DNA of 64,000 bases from Microbacterium sp. ProA8 (GTDB lineage Bacteria > Actinomycetota > Actinomycetes > Actinomycetales > Microbacteriaceae), in NCBI RefSeq assembly GCF_039905635.1, contig NZ_CP157000.1, forward strand, positions 1,736,001 to 1,800,000, read 5' to 3'. The notes beneath the pieces are model-generated. The model worked only from the letters and a program-made list of their open reading frames with translations, ran no database searches and had not been told where the DNA came from. Shown here piece after piece: positions 45,962-54,221 of the stretch; the stretch's first letter is position 1; each line of letters starts with the position of its first letter. Position numbers and translations under genes: made by a program.

Positions 45962-46096
45962 CGCATTCCGAAGTCTGCGAGTGCCGGCCCGATGGCGGCG
46001 TCGGGCTGACGGCTGTCGTGTGTCGCGACTTCGTAAGCGATAACAAGGACGACTCTTAGTATCAGTTATTGACGTATCTGATGATAAAGTCGCGAT

Positions 46097-47350
46097 GTGA
46101 CTGCAGATGTTCGGCCACGAGAAGGCGAGACGCCGATCGAGGTTCCCGCCGTGCAGTGGCAACGCCACGACTGGCGGCCGCGCGCACCCGAGATCTTTTC
46201 CAGGGCCCAAGTCGCGCGTCAAACGGGGGTCTACGAGTCGGCCGTCCCGGGATCGCTCGCGTCGTGGTCTCCCCGGGTGGGAACGGAGGACGCCGCGGAC
46301 TTCGAGGACGCAACCCTGGCCATCCACGAGTTCGATCGGTACGCACTGGGCCGACTGGGGTCGAGCGATCCGGCATTCGCCCCGATGTCGGCGATCCTGC
46401 TGCGAACCGAGAGCGCCTCGAGCAGTCAGATCGAACAGCTCACGACATCCGCGAAGCAGTTGGCGCTCGCCGAGATCGACGAAGGCGACAAAGCGAACGC
46501 GCTGACGGTCGTCGGCAACGTCCGCTCGATGGAAGCCGCGCTGCGCCTGGCCGACAGGCTCGATGAGGCCAGCGTGCTCACGATGCATCGCGAGTTGATG
46601 TCGACGCAGGTCGGCATGGAACACGAGGCCGGACGGTTCCGGCGTGAACTGGTCTGGATCGGAGGGCGAGACAACGCCGGCCCGATCGGCGCCGACTTCA
46701 TCGCCCCTCAGCACGACCTCGTGCCGTCAGCCATGCGCGATGTTCTCGCATTCGCGCAGCGCGTCGACGTGCCGATTCTCGCCCAGATCGCCGTGGCACA
46801 CGCGCAATTCGAGACCATTCACCCGTTCGTGGACGGCAATGGCCGGACGGGGCGAGCACTGGCGCAGGCGATGCTCCGTGCGAAAGGACTGTCGGTGCAC
46901 ACCGCCATCCCGATCTCGGCCGGCCTGCTCGCGGACCTCTCCGGATACTTCCGCGCCCTCACCGCTTTTCGCAACGGAGACTCCGGCCCCATCATCCGGC
47001 GATTCGCCGATGCATCCCGTTTCGCCGCCGTCACCGGCCGCGTGCTCGTCGACGGACTGGTCGACCAGGTGGAGTCGTCTCGCGAAAAGCTCGCGGGCGT
47101 GCGTGCCGATTCCACGGCGTGGAAAGTGCTCCCGCGACTCGTCGGCCAGCCGATCGTGAACACGAAATACCTGGTGTCGGCCTTGGGGCTCAGTCGGCTC
47201 GCGGCCCTGCGTGCGGTAGACGCCCTGGTCGACCGAGGTGTGATGAGCGAGCGCACGGGGCGTGCGCGCAACCGCATCTGGCAGCACGACGGCATCCTGG
47301 GCGTGCTCGACGACTACGCCGCGACGATTCGACGCAGCCTGCACCACTGA
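46097..47350 (+). CDS. Fic family protein (putative AMPylase)
   Basis: 417 residues, GTG start with no ribosome site, possibly leaderless. An N-terminal helical Fic_N-like part contains S109-S-Q-I-E113-Q, which fits the self-inhibitory (S/T)xxxE motif. The Fic core has HPFVDGNGRTGR with catalytic H242, D246 and R250/R253, all intact. A C-terminal winged-helix (VSALGLSRLAALRAVDALVDRGV) is typical of the large Fic-HTH class. Fic enzymes transfer AMP to target hydroxyls. No antitoxin gene is adjacent, consistent with the built-in inhibitory motif. The 70 bp upstream are unusually A+T-rich. Confidence 0.92.
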   Translation: MTADVRPREGETPIEVPAVQWQRHDWRPRAPEIFSRAQVARQTGVYESAVPGSLASWSPRVGTEDAADFEDATLAIHEFDRYALGRLGSSDPAFAPMSAILLRTESASSSQIEQLTTSAKQLALAEIDEGDKANALTVVGNVRSMEAALRLADRLDEASVLTMHRELMSTQVGMEHEAGRFRRELVWIGGRDNAGPIGADFIAPQHDLVPSAMRDVLAFAQRVDVPILAQIAVAHAQFETIHPFVDGNGRTGRALAQAMLRAKGLSVHTAIPISAGLLADLSGYFRALTAFRNGDSGPIIRRFADASRFAAVTGRVLVDGLVDQVESSREKLAGVRADSTAWKVLPRLVGQPIVNTKYLVSALGLSRLAALRAVDALVDRGVMSERTGRARNRIWQHDGILGVLDDYAATIRRSLHH

Positions 47351-47416
47351 CCTGGCCGGGGCGAGGTCAGCGGGGTCAGCCCGTGCGTGTCGCCGGCCGG
47401 CGGTAGCGTCGGTGGG

Positions 47417-47716
47417 GTGATCATCGAGTTCGACAGCGATGTGTTCCGCTGGGCGGCGCGGGAGGACTCCTCCTGGTTCTTCACCGCCGTTCCGCCCGAG
47501 CTGAGCGAGGAGATCCGCGAGATCCCGCGGCCGTACCGCGGATTCGGCTCGGTGCGCGTGCGAGCGCGGGTCGGTGGCAGCGAGTGGACGACATCGATCT
47601 TCCCGTCGTCGGACTCGGGCTCGTACGTGCTGCCGCTGAAGAAGGCGGTGCGGGATGCCGCGCAGCTCGTCGACGGTGGCCCGGTGACCGTGCGCCTCGA
47701 GGTGCTGGACGGCTGA
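47417..47716 (+). CDS. DUF1905 domain protein
   Basis: 99 residues from the GTG at 47417. FDSDVFRWAAREDSSWFFTAVPPELSEEI, GFGSVRVRARVGGSEWTTSIFPS and YVLPLKKAVRDAAQL match the DUF1905 fold, a small beta barrel of unknown function. The ribosome site is weak. It stands alone. Confidence 0.87.
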   Translation: MIIEFDSDVFRWAAREDSSWFFTAVPPELSEEIREIPRPYRGFGSVRVRARVGGSEWTTSIFPSSDSGSYVLPLKKAVRDAAQLVDGGPVTVRLEVLDG

Positions 47717-47826
47717 GTCCGGCAGAGGCGCGCACACCCGCAAGGTGCCAGCGTCTCCCGTGATACTGCCAGTCCCATTGGTCCGGTAAGTTGGCCCCGG
47801 GGAGAATCATTCTGCTGGGGAGCATG

Positions 47827-48876
47827 ATGTCGGACGGGTCTCAGGGGAGACCACTGCCGGGCTGGTACACGGACGCGTCGCGCGCCGACCACCTGCGGTG
47901 GTGGGACGGCGCTGCCTGGACCGACGACTTCCGTCCGGCGATGACGGATGCCGCAGCCGCCGCCGAGCCGGTGGTCGAGGCTTCGTTCGCCCCGGTACCG
48001 ACCAGGCGGGTGCGGCGCGGGGTTTTCCCGGCTCCCACCACGGGAACGGAGCCCCCGCCTGCGGACGCCGCGCCTGCGGAGCCTCCACCGGTGGGGCCTC
48101 CACCGGTGGGGTCGGATTCGAGCCCGTCGACCCGTCGCAGTACGCGGTCGCGCCCGACGGCGGCGGAGGAGCCGAGCATCACGCTCGAGGCAGATGGGCC
48201 GCAGACCGTTACGGCGGCGGAGCCTGTCGCGTCGATCGACGCCTCGCGGGCTGAAGGGGTCCCGCACGCTGCGCACGTGTGGCCGGCGCCTTCGTCCCTG
48301 GCGGACGCGGCCGCACCGGGCGACTCGGCAGCTGTCACTCCTGACGCCGCGGTGTCGGTATCCGGATCCTCTGCGGCTGACGTCCCCGTGCCGGACGCCG
48401 CCTCTTCGACACCCCGGACCCGGCCGGGTCTGCCCCGGCGGGCGAGCACCGACTCCTTCCCCGACCAGATCGTGCAGCGCCGGCCGCCGCCGTCTGTGGA
48501 TCGGCCGGCGACGCCGATCGTGTACCAGCCGGTCGCGAGTTCATCCATCGGGGCGATGCGGCCGCCGCCGCCCGAGGCTCGTCCGCGCAACGTGCCGGCA
48601 ATCGCGTCGATCGTGCTGCTGGCCCTGGCTGCGATCGGCGGGCTTGCAGTGGTGATCAGGCTGGCGGGCTGGAATCAGACGATTGCCGGACTGGTCAGTC
48701 TGGTGAGCATCGCGTTCGCTGCCGGCGCGTTCTTCCTCGCGATCGGCGGGCTGATCGTCGCTGGCCAGCGCCGCACCGGTCGGGCGATGTCGGCCGTAGC
48801 GCTTGTGGTGTCCGTCGTACTTGTCGCCTGGCTCGCGTTCGTCGCTACTGAACAGGCGCTCGCCATTCTCAGATGA
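47827..48876 (+). CDS. DUF2510 protein with C-terminal membrane domain
   Basis: 349 residues. GGGGAG lies 4 nt before the second of two adjacent ATG codons. LPGWYTDASRADHLRWWDGAAWT near the N-terminus is the DUF2510 motif. A ~200-residue Pro/Ala/Asp-rich low-complexity linker follows, and the last ~95 residues hold three membrane helices (ASIVLLALAAIGGLAVVIRL and two more). This is a common actinobacterial membrane-anchored arrangement. Function unknown. Confidence 0.82.
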   Translation: MSDGSQGRPLPGWYTDASRADHLRWWDGAAWTDDFRPAMTDAAAAAEPVVEASFAPVPTRRVRRGVFPAPTTGTEPPPADAAPAEPPPVGPPPVGSDSSPSTRRSTRSRPTAAEEPSITLEADGPQTVTAAEPVASIDASRAEGVPHAAHVWPAPSSLADAAAPGDSAAVTPDAAVSVSGSSAADVPVPDAASSTPRTRPGLPRRASTDSFPDQIVQRRPPPSVDRPATPIVYQPVASSSIGAMRPPPPEARPRNVPAIASIVLLALAAIGGLAVVIRLAGWNQTIAGLVSLVSIAFAAGAFFLAIGGLIVAGQRRTGRAMSAVALVVSVVLVAWLAFVATEQALAILR

Positions 48877-48916
48877 TGAAAAGAGGAAGCTTCCGCTGGG
48901 CTCCGCGGGGTGGTGG

Positions 48917-50719
48917 CTACAGCTCGTCAACCGACCGCACGGTGATGTCGTCGTGGCTGATGTCGCATGCTTGGGCGAGCTCCTTTCGGACGGCGTCGGG
49001 AGCTCGCGTGTAAATCGTCACGCCAGGCATGCGCGCGAGCACGGTGCACACCTGGACAGGCTCCACGCCCGGATAGTCAACGGAAGCACGCCGTCCTTGA
49101 TAGCCGGGGAAAGCCACCATGCGCAGCGGGATGTCCCCGTACGCATTACCACCGTTGGTGACGATCACGCGGTAGTCGACGATGGCTTCGTCGGGGTTGC
49201 CTGAGCGCCAAAGGAACCCGAGGTGGTCGGGCTGTGCGAGTTTGAGAAAGAGATCGACCGACTTCTCGCCTTCGGCCCACTGTGTTCCCGCGAGCACCGC
49301 CACGGGCGGCTGTCTGCGCCAGGTGGAGTCATCGAGCCCCGGAGCGGTGGGTGCGATCGCGGCCGCGATCACCAGCGCAGTAGTGACGGCCACAGCGGAA
49401 CCTATTGTTGCGACGGAACGAACTCGGACTCGACTGAGCAGGCCGACCACGACGGCCGCTGCGATGGTGAACATCACCGCGCAGAGGAAGTACATCAGTT
49501 TGGTCGGGTAATACCCACTGAGCGCGTCGGCATCCCCGACGGTGAAGACGAGCACAACCGACATCGCCACGGCCGCGCCGGCCACGACGCTGACCGATGA
49601 CGGCAACACCCACGACGGCAGCAGTCGCCGGCCGAAGATTGCTCCCGCGACCGCAGTTACTGAGGCGAGCACAAGCCCTAGCCACATCGATGGCAACCCA
49701 TGTCCTTCGATGGTCAGCGCGTTGCCGGCGCTGGAGGTTCTGTTGAGGTAGTTGGATCCGAAGATCAGCAGGAACTGCGAAACAGCAGCGCACACGACGA
49801 CGAGCCGGAAGCCGCGAAGGTGACGCACTTCCCGACGAACGCGCCATGCGATCGTCAGCGCCGCGACACCAGGAAGCGCGGCGAGAGGCTCCCAGCTCAA
49901 CCAGAGGACACTCATGACAACGGCGAGAACGACGATCGTCGCGAAGGGGCGGCGGCGCGACTCGCTCAGCGCCAGCCATGTCAGCAGAGCCACGGGGATC
50001 GCAACGTTGGCGTTGACGTAGCCCCACTCCATTGCCAACCCGCCCATGAGCGCAGTCAAGGGCAGCATGGATCCCGCCGCCGCGACCACCACGGTCGTGG
50101 TGCGGGATGTCGACGGAACCAGTCCCGACATCACGCCGCCGGCGATGATGCACCACATCGCGAGTTGAAGTGCCCATGCCAGAACGAGCGCGTAGACCTC
50201 GCTGCCGATAGTTTCCCCGGACAACTCGATTGCTCCGAACGGAGACGCCGTCAGGGTGAGAATCGCATAGGGGATCCTCGCCAATCCGGGCTCGGGCTGC
50301 GCCAGGCTTCGTCCCACAGCTTCGAGCTGCAGCAAACCGTCGCCGTTCAGCACCCACCCGATGCGCGCCGCCCCCGGCAGGATCTGCGAGATTGCCACGA
50401 CCGCAACCCACAGAATCCCGCCGGCGGATGCTGAAACCCACGTGCGTGCGATGTCTCGCGACCACCCCACCCGGCGGCGCCGCGCGATCAAGAGAGCGAG
50501 CCCCGAGACAAACAGAAGCAGAACGACACCACCGTGCATCACCGCCAGCGGAGCGTCTAAGAGCGCTGCCAGCGGCCGCGGTGCGGTCAACGACAGTAGT
50601 GTGCCCGCTGTTGCGCCCGCGACCGCCAACCGGTGTGGCACCCACGTGCCGAGCACGAACGACCACACCACGATCGTCGCTACTAGCGCGACCGTCATCC
50701 CCAGAGCCCCAGCGATCAT
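48917..50719 (-). CDS. large polytopic membrane protein, unknown function
   Basis: 600 residues. About 12-13 predicted membrane helices over the first ~470 residues, then a ~125-residue extracytoplasmic soluble domain (SVDLFLKLAQPDHLGFLWRSG ... CTVLARMPGVTIYTRAPD) with two Cys. The shape resembles GT-C polyprenyl-sugar glycosyltransferases or Wzy-like proteins, but I see no firm catalytic motif. It is divergent from the pilin gene, which raises a possible link to pilus or surface glycosylation; this is speculation. Base use is slightly lower in G+C than the flanking genes. Confidence 0.65.
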   Translation of the reverse strand: MIAGALGMTVALVATIVVWSFVLGTWVPHRLAVAGATAGTLLSLTAPRPLAALLDAPLAVMHGGVVLLLFVSGLALLIARRRRVGWSRDIARTWVSASAGGILWVAVVAISQILPGAARIGWVLNGDGLLQLEAVGRSLAQPEPGLARIPYAILTLTASPFGAIELSGETIGSEVYALVLAWALQLAMWCIIAGGVMSGLVPSTSRTTTVVVAAAGSMLPLTALMGGLAMEWGYVNANVAIPVALLTWLALSESRRRPFATIVVLAVVMSVLWLSWEPLAALPGVAALTIAWRVRREVRHLRGFRLVVVCAAVSQFLLIFGSNYLNRTSSAGNALTIEGHGLPSMWLGLVLASVTAVAGAIFGRRLLPSWVLPSSVSVVAGAAVAMSVVLVFTVGDADALSGYYPTKLMYFLCAVMFTIAAAVVVGLLSRVRVRSVATIGSAVAVTTALVIAAAIAPTAPGLDDSTWRRQPPVAVLAGTQWAEGEKSVDLFLKLAQPDHLGFLWRSGNPDEAIVDYRVIVTNGGNAYGDIPLRMVAFPGYQGRRASVDYPGVEPVQVCTVLARMPGVTIYTRAPDAVRKELAQACDISHDDITVRSVDEL

Positions 50720-50811
50720 CGGCGCAACTGTAATCGACGAACAACGCGCAAACTGACCGTGGCGAACCCGAGCATCCCAGGCCTTACCAAGTCGTGAGGG
50801 TCGGTTGTTCC

Positions 50812-50840
50812 TTGAGCAATTCTTGAGCGAACGCTATATG
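50812..50840 (+). promoter_or_regulatory. predicted pilA promoter
   Basis: TTGAGC (50812-50817), a 17-bp spacer and TATATG (50835-50840) make a near-consensus housekeeping-type promoter. Transcription would start near 50847 and leave an unusually long leader of about 185 nt before pilA. A nearby TTGACA at 50849 has no matching -10 box. Confidence 0.6.
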
Positions 50841-50918
50841 CGCGCGCATTGACACCGAGTTTGTCAGGTCGCACGCTCGTACTTGGGAGGGGATTCACGC
50901 CTGCGCGTGTGTCTCGAA

Positions 50919-50940
50919 CCCAGCTCTGATAGAAGCTGGG
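50919..50940 (+). promoter_or_regulatory. stem-loop in pilA leader
   Basis: CCCAGCT and AGCTGGG (7 bp) enclose an 8-nt loop in the predicted 5' leader, about 90 nt before the pilA start. It may stabilise the mRNA or be part of a larger leader structure. It does not match a c-di-GMP riboswitch that I can recognise. Confidence 0.45.
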
Positions 50941-51031
50941 CATTCATTACTGGGGATGTTCAAGCGCGGCGTTTGGTGCGTCGGTTGGTCGGAGCTGACC
51001 TGTTCAATTCACACTGGGGAGACAACGCGCC

Positions 51032-51466
51032 ATGCGTGCAACCATCAAGAACTACATCGAGGCCGCCAAGCGCCGCCACGAAGAAGAGGGCGACGCCGAG
51101 GGTGGCTTCTCCCTCATCGAGCTCATTATCGTCGTCGTGATCCTCGGCATTCTCGTCGCCATCGCGATTCCCGTCTTTGGTTCGATCCAGACAACCGCTC
51201 GACAGAACGCGCTGTCGGCTGCCGCAGCGAACGCTGCCACGGCCGTGGCAGCCGCTATCGCGGATTCTGACGCTACTTCGACGCAGGCAGACGCGCTCAC
51301 AAACGCGTCCGCTGGCGAGTTTGCGGTGGCGACCATCCCCGCTGGCTCTACATTCACTAACGTCGACGACATCTGTGTTCGAGCAGTGCCGGACGGTTCA
51401 GCGACGACTCCGTGGGCCCAGGCCGGTCCGGGTTGCACGGGCGCCGCTCACAGTTGGACGCCTTGA
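51032..51466 (+). CDS. pilA: type IV pilin (major pilin candidate)
   Basis: 144 residues. A 25-residue charged leader ends in Gly-Gly; cleavage before F26 gives the mature start FSLIELIIVVVILGILVAIA with Glu at +5 (E30), the N-methylation and assembly signature. The hydrophobic helix is followed by a small Ala-rich head (~95 residues) with two Cys (ICVRA and GCTGA) near the C-terminus that can form the pilin D-loop. GGGGAG lies before the ATG. Its own promoter and the perfect terminator right after it allow expression above the rest of the cluster, which fits a major pilin. Confidence 0.92.
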   Translation: MRATIKNYIEAAKRRHEEEGDAEGGFSLIELIIVVVILGILVAIAIPVFGSIQTTARQNALSAAAANAATAVAAAIADSDATSTQADALTNASAGEFAVATIPAGSTFTNVDDICVRAVPDGSATTPWAQAGPGCTGAAHSWTP

Positions 51467-51481
51467 TCTAGGTCTCACCAC

Positions 51482-51519
51482 GACACGAGGGCCGACGCAA
51501 ACGTATCGGCCCTCGTGTC
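51482..51519 (+). terminator. intrinsic terminator after pilA
   Basis: A perfect 14-bp inverted repeat, GACACGAGGGCCGA (51482-51495) and its complement at 51506-51519, 15 bp after the pilA stop. Read-through would feed the minor pilin genes. Confidence 0.88.
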
Positions 51520-51559
51520 ATGATTGGCTCGGGGCTTCTGCCACTGGGGAGGTGGGCGG

Positions 51560-52054
51560 ATGAGGGTTCGTGGTGCTGATGCTGCGGGGTTCAGCCTTGT
51601 CGAAGTAGTCATCGCGATGTTTCTGTTGGGCATCATCGCTGTGGCGATCCTTCCTGCTCTGTGGCAGGGAATCACGTACTCGTCACAGCAGTCCGCAGTC
51701 GCGACCGCGACTCGGCATCTCAACGGGCTCATAGAGCAGGCTCGCCAAGACGCCGCTTGTGGCCGCACCGTCCTGCGACCGGCTTCAGCTCCTCCGAGCG
51801 TCCCGGCCGATATTCCCGCCGTCCCGAACGCAGCGGCGTTCCTGGCGTTGAACTCTGCATGGAATGGGGTCGACTTCGAGGATGGAAAGGGCGAGGCATA
51901 CACCGTCGTAGCTCACGGGGCCGTCGGCGCGGGCGGAGTTCGAGCTTCGTACGCCTGCGTGCCGAACGCGATTACAGAGATCGAACTTCAGGCGCTCGAC
52001 TCGGCTGGGCGTGAGGTCGCGGTTGTGACGGCCAAGATCCTGATGGGCCCGTGA
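51560..52054 (+). CDS. minor prepilin-like protein (PilV/GspI-like)
   Basis: 164 residues from the ATG at 51560, 7 nt after GGGGAGG. A 10-residue leader ends in Gly; the mature protein starts FSLVEVVIAMFLLGIIAVA with Glu at +5 (E15). The head has two Cys and a VVTAKILMGP ending. The FSLVEV-x-x-A form is typical of PilV/GspI-type minor pilins that sit at the pilus tip or prime assembly. It overlaps the next gene by one base. Confidence 0.87.
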   Translation: MRVRGADAAGFSLVEVVIAMFLLGIIAVAILPALWQGITYSSQQSAVATATRHLNGLIEQARQDAACGRTVLRPASAPPSVPADIPAVPNAAAFLALNSAWNGVDFEDGKGEAYTVVAHGAVGAGGVRASYACVPNAITEIELQALDSAGREVAVVTAKILMGP

Positions 52055-52602
52055 TGCAGGCACCATCCTTGACTCCCTGCCACGAGGAATCCGGCCTCAC
52101 CCTCATCGAACTCATCATCGCGCTGGTCGTGTCAGCCATCGTCGTCGCTGCTGCGGCGACAATCCTCGTGAACTCCTGGCTTGCCCAAGAGGATGTCACT
52201 TCCACCACCGAAGCGACGACCCGCGGCCAGCTGATGGGCTCAACGATCGAACGCGCCATGCGCAACGCGAAGGACTTCACCGTCGCGCCGAACGATGATG
52301 ACGGAACCGAGTTGCGTGTTTGGACATCCCTGGGCGGCAGCCTCACCTGTCAGGGGTTTCAACTCGCCGTTGGAGAAGCGCGCATCGCTACGTCCTCTGG
52401 CAGTCTCCCCGTCGTCGGCAACTGGGGAGTTTGGGATGTGGGCGTCGCCAAGCAGGGATCGAAGCCCTTCCTTCAGCGGTCGGGTAATACCGTCACGTAC
52501 AGCTTCGAACTCGCCACCGATTCGGCACCTGTGCCGATCTCCGGCCAGGCGAAGATGAGAACCATCAAGGACTCGGGAGAGGTTTCGCCATGCTGGCCAT
52601 AG
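52054..52602 (+). CDS. minor prepilin-like protein (PilW/GspJ-like)
   Basis: 182 residues from the ATG that overlaps the previous stop (TGATG). The leader ends at G14; the mature start LTLIELIIALVVSAIVVAAA has Glu at +5 (E19). The head begins with TSTTEATTRGQLMGSTIERAMRNA, the pattern of PilW/GspJ pseudopilins. Its stop lies inside the start of the PilX-like gene, so the three minor pilin genes form one translational unit. Confidence 0.87.
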   Translation: MQAPSLTPCHEESGLTLIELIIALVVSAIVVAAAATILVNSWLAQEDVTSTTEATTRGQLMGSTIERAMRNAKDFTVAPNDDDGTELRVWTSLGGSLTCQGFQLAVGEARIATSSGSLPVVGNWGVWDVGVAKQGSKPFLQRSGNTVTYSFELATDSAPVPISGQAKMRTIKDSGEVSPCWP

Positions 52603-54218
52603 TCAGGCCCCCGCACCGACCCCGGCGTGATGAAAACGGCGCGGTGCTCGTCACGATCGTCATAGTGATGCTCGTCGGATTTGTGATCGCGAGCATCATC
52701 GCGGCGTCTGTGCTGTTCACGATCCGGGCCAATGGCAGCAACCGAAGCCAGACTCAGGCCTTCATCGCCGCCGAGTCTGGCCGAGACGTGGCGGTTGCCG
52801 CGATTCCGACATGTGCGGCGACCACGCACTTCATTGGCACCGCACCGACGTATGACACGACGATCTACAAGTCCGACACCGATGGCATCCGGCCGGCGAC
52901 GTCCGACGGCTTGATCGAAGGGTGCCCTACGGCCGCGACGGATTACGTCGTGATCAAGTCGAAAGGGACGGGCCCAGACGGGTCGACAATGACCATCGAC
53001 GCCGTCTATCCGTGGCAGGTCACGTACTCGCAGCAGCCGGGGGGAGTCGTCACGTACTTCTCCGGCGGATTCACAGCCGGAGTATCTCACTACACCGGTG
53101 ACCTGGTGCTCCGCGACGGCGACTACACCTGCAACAACTCCGGGACGCTGACCGGCGACCTGTACGTCTTGGACGGCTACGTCAAATTCAGCAATGACTG
53201 CGTGATCCAGGGAGACATCTGGGCGGACGGCTACGTTGAGAATGGCAGCCAGAGCGCCCAGATCACCGGTTCGATTACTACAAATGGGTACGTGTCGCTG
53301 AGTGCGAACGGGTCGACATCCGTCGACGGCGACGTGAACGCGCTGGGTGACGTAACACTGACTGACCAGGGAAACAATGCGGCTTCTGTCGGTGGAGCAA
53401 TACGCAGCCGGACTACGCCCAGCGTCGGATCTGATTGGACCGTGGGTGGCGTGGCGAACCCGGCGATCGCAGCGATTCCCGGCTTTACGCCAACGTTCGA
53501 GCCGACCCTGGACTGGCTCAAGGCCGCGACGAAGTGGATCGACCTGAACAACACGTCGAACTGGGGCGCCAGCCCGAGCGCCGCTTACCCGACACCGTGC
53601 AGTCTCCTGGCGAACAACGCCAACCCGACATTCAAAAGCGTTCTGGAGACGGTCGGTCCGAGATTGGTTCTCGACTTCACGAACTGCGGTGGTGGTGGCA
53701 ACGGCCAGGTGACTATCGACATCGCACTGGAAAACGTGTCGCTGGTGCGGGACGCGGTATTCATCGTCAAGCCCAGTGCCACCATGAAGGTCGCCTTGAC
53801 AGGGCAACTGTCGTCCACAACGGGCACACGCCAGCTGATGTTCATCCATTCCGACAGCTCGACCGCCTACACCAACGGCGAACCGGCGCCCGATTGCGGC
53901 AACGGCGGCAACGGCACAGGTATGAAGAACGACACGTTCAACGTCAGCGGCACGCAAACCGGAGACGTTCGCGTAATGGTCTACTCGCCCTGCGGTCTCA
54001 CCGGGACAGTGACGTCGTCCTTCAGTGGTCAGCTGTACACGAACCAGAGCGTCAATCTGCACTCCGCCGGCAATATCCAAACGGCGTACACGTGCAAAGA
54101 CATGTCGTGGTCTCCCTCCTTCGATCAGCTCGGATGCAAGATCAAGGGCTCTGGCGGGATCGGCCAGGCAACGATGGTCCAGAGGCTCGGCCAACTGGTC
54201 TTCCAGACAGAGCGCTAG
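52590..54218 (+). CDS. PilX-like pilus-associated protein with large repeat-rich head
   Basis: 542 residues. NGAVLVTIVIVMLVGFVIASIIAASVL (from about residue 16) is like the PilX N-terminal helix, with no Glu at +5. An ensuing SQTQAFIAAESGRDVAVA segment is also seen in PilX. The remaining ~440 residues are far longer than PilX: strands with repeated G-D-L/V/I-x-V-x-G steps (GDLYVLDGYVKFSNDCVIQGDIWADGYVE in part) resembling a beta-solenoid, then a Cys-containing domain. It is a candidate tip adhesin or pilus-anchored scaffold. It overlaps the PilW-like gene by 13 bases and ends 3 bp before pilD. Confidence 0.75.
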   Translation: MLAIVRPPHRPRRDENGAVLVTIVIVMLVGFVIASIIAASVLFTIRANGSNRSQTQAFIAAESGRDVAVAAIPTCAATTHFIGTAPTYDTTIYKSDTDGIRPATSDGLIEGCPTAATDYVVIKSKGTGPDGSTMTIDAVYPWQVTYSQQPGGVVTYFSGGFTAGVSHYTGDLVLRDGDYTCNNSGTLTGDLYVLDGYVKFSNDCVIQGDIWADGYVENGSQSAQITGSITTNGYVSLSANGSTSVDGDVNALGDVTLTDQGNNAASVGGAIRSRTTPSVGSDWTVGGVANPAIAAIPGFTPTFEPTLDWLKAATKWIDLNNTSNWGASPSAAYPTPCSLLANNANPTFKSVLETVGPRLVLDFTNCGGGGNGQVTIDIALENVSLVRDAVFIVKPSATMKVALTGQLSSTTGTRQLMFIHSDSSTAYTNGEPAPDCGNGGNGTGMKNDTFNVSGTQTGDVRVMVYSPCGLTGTVTSSFSGQLYTNQSVNLHSAGNIQTAYTCKDMSWSPSFDQLGCKIKGSGGIGQATMVQRLGQLVFQTER

Positions 54219-54221
54219 CGG

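Larger units (their letters stand above)
50720..51031. other. 312-bp intergenic region upstream of pilA
   Basis: No gene is seen. It holds a good promoter at 50812-50840, a stem-loop at 50919-50940 in what would be the pilA leader, and the pilA ribosome site. G+C is lower than average. Short open frames crossing into pilA are not supported. Confidence 0.6.

Noticed and set aside
46095..46099. ATG overlapping the Fic start
   Set aside because: ATG at 46095 is followed at once by TGA in its frame; the overlapping GTG at 46097 is the usable start.
48877..48916. Palindrome GGAAGCTTCC after the DUF2510 gene as a terminator
   Set aside because: The arms are only 5 bp with no loop and no T run, so terminator function is not supported.
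50841..51031. c-di-GMP riboswitch before pilA
   Set aside because: Pilus genes in some clostridia have one, so I looked for the conserved GEMM core, but the leader lacks those sequences. Only a simple stem-loop is seen.
50883..51140. Small + strand open frame upstream of and into pilA
   Set aside because: It has no ribosome site at its start and overlaps pilA in another frame; its product shows no domain.
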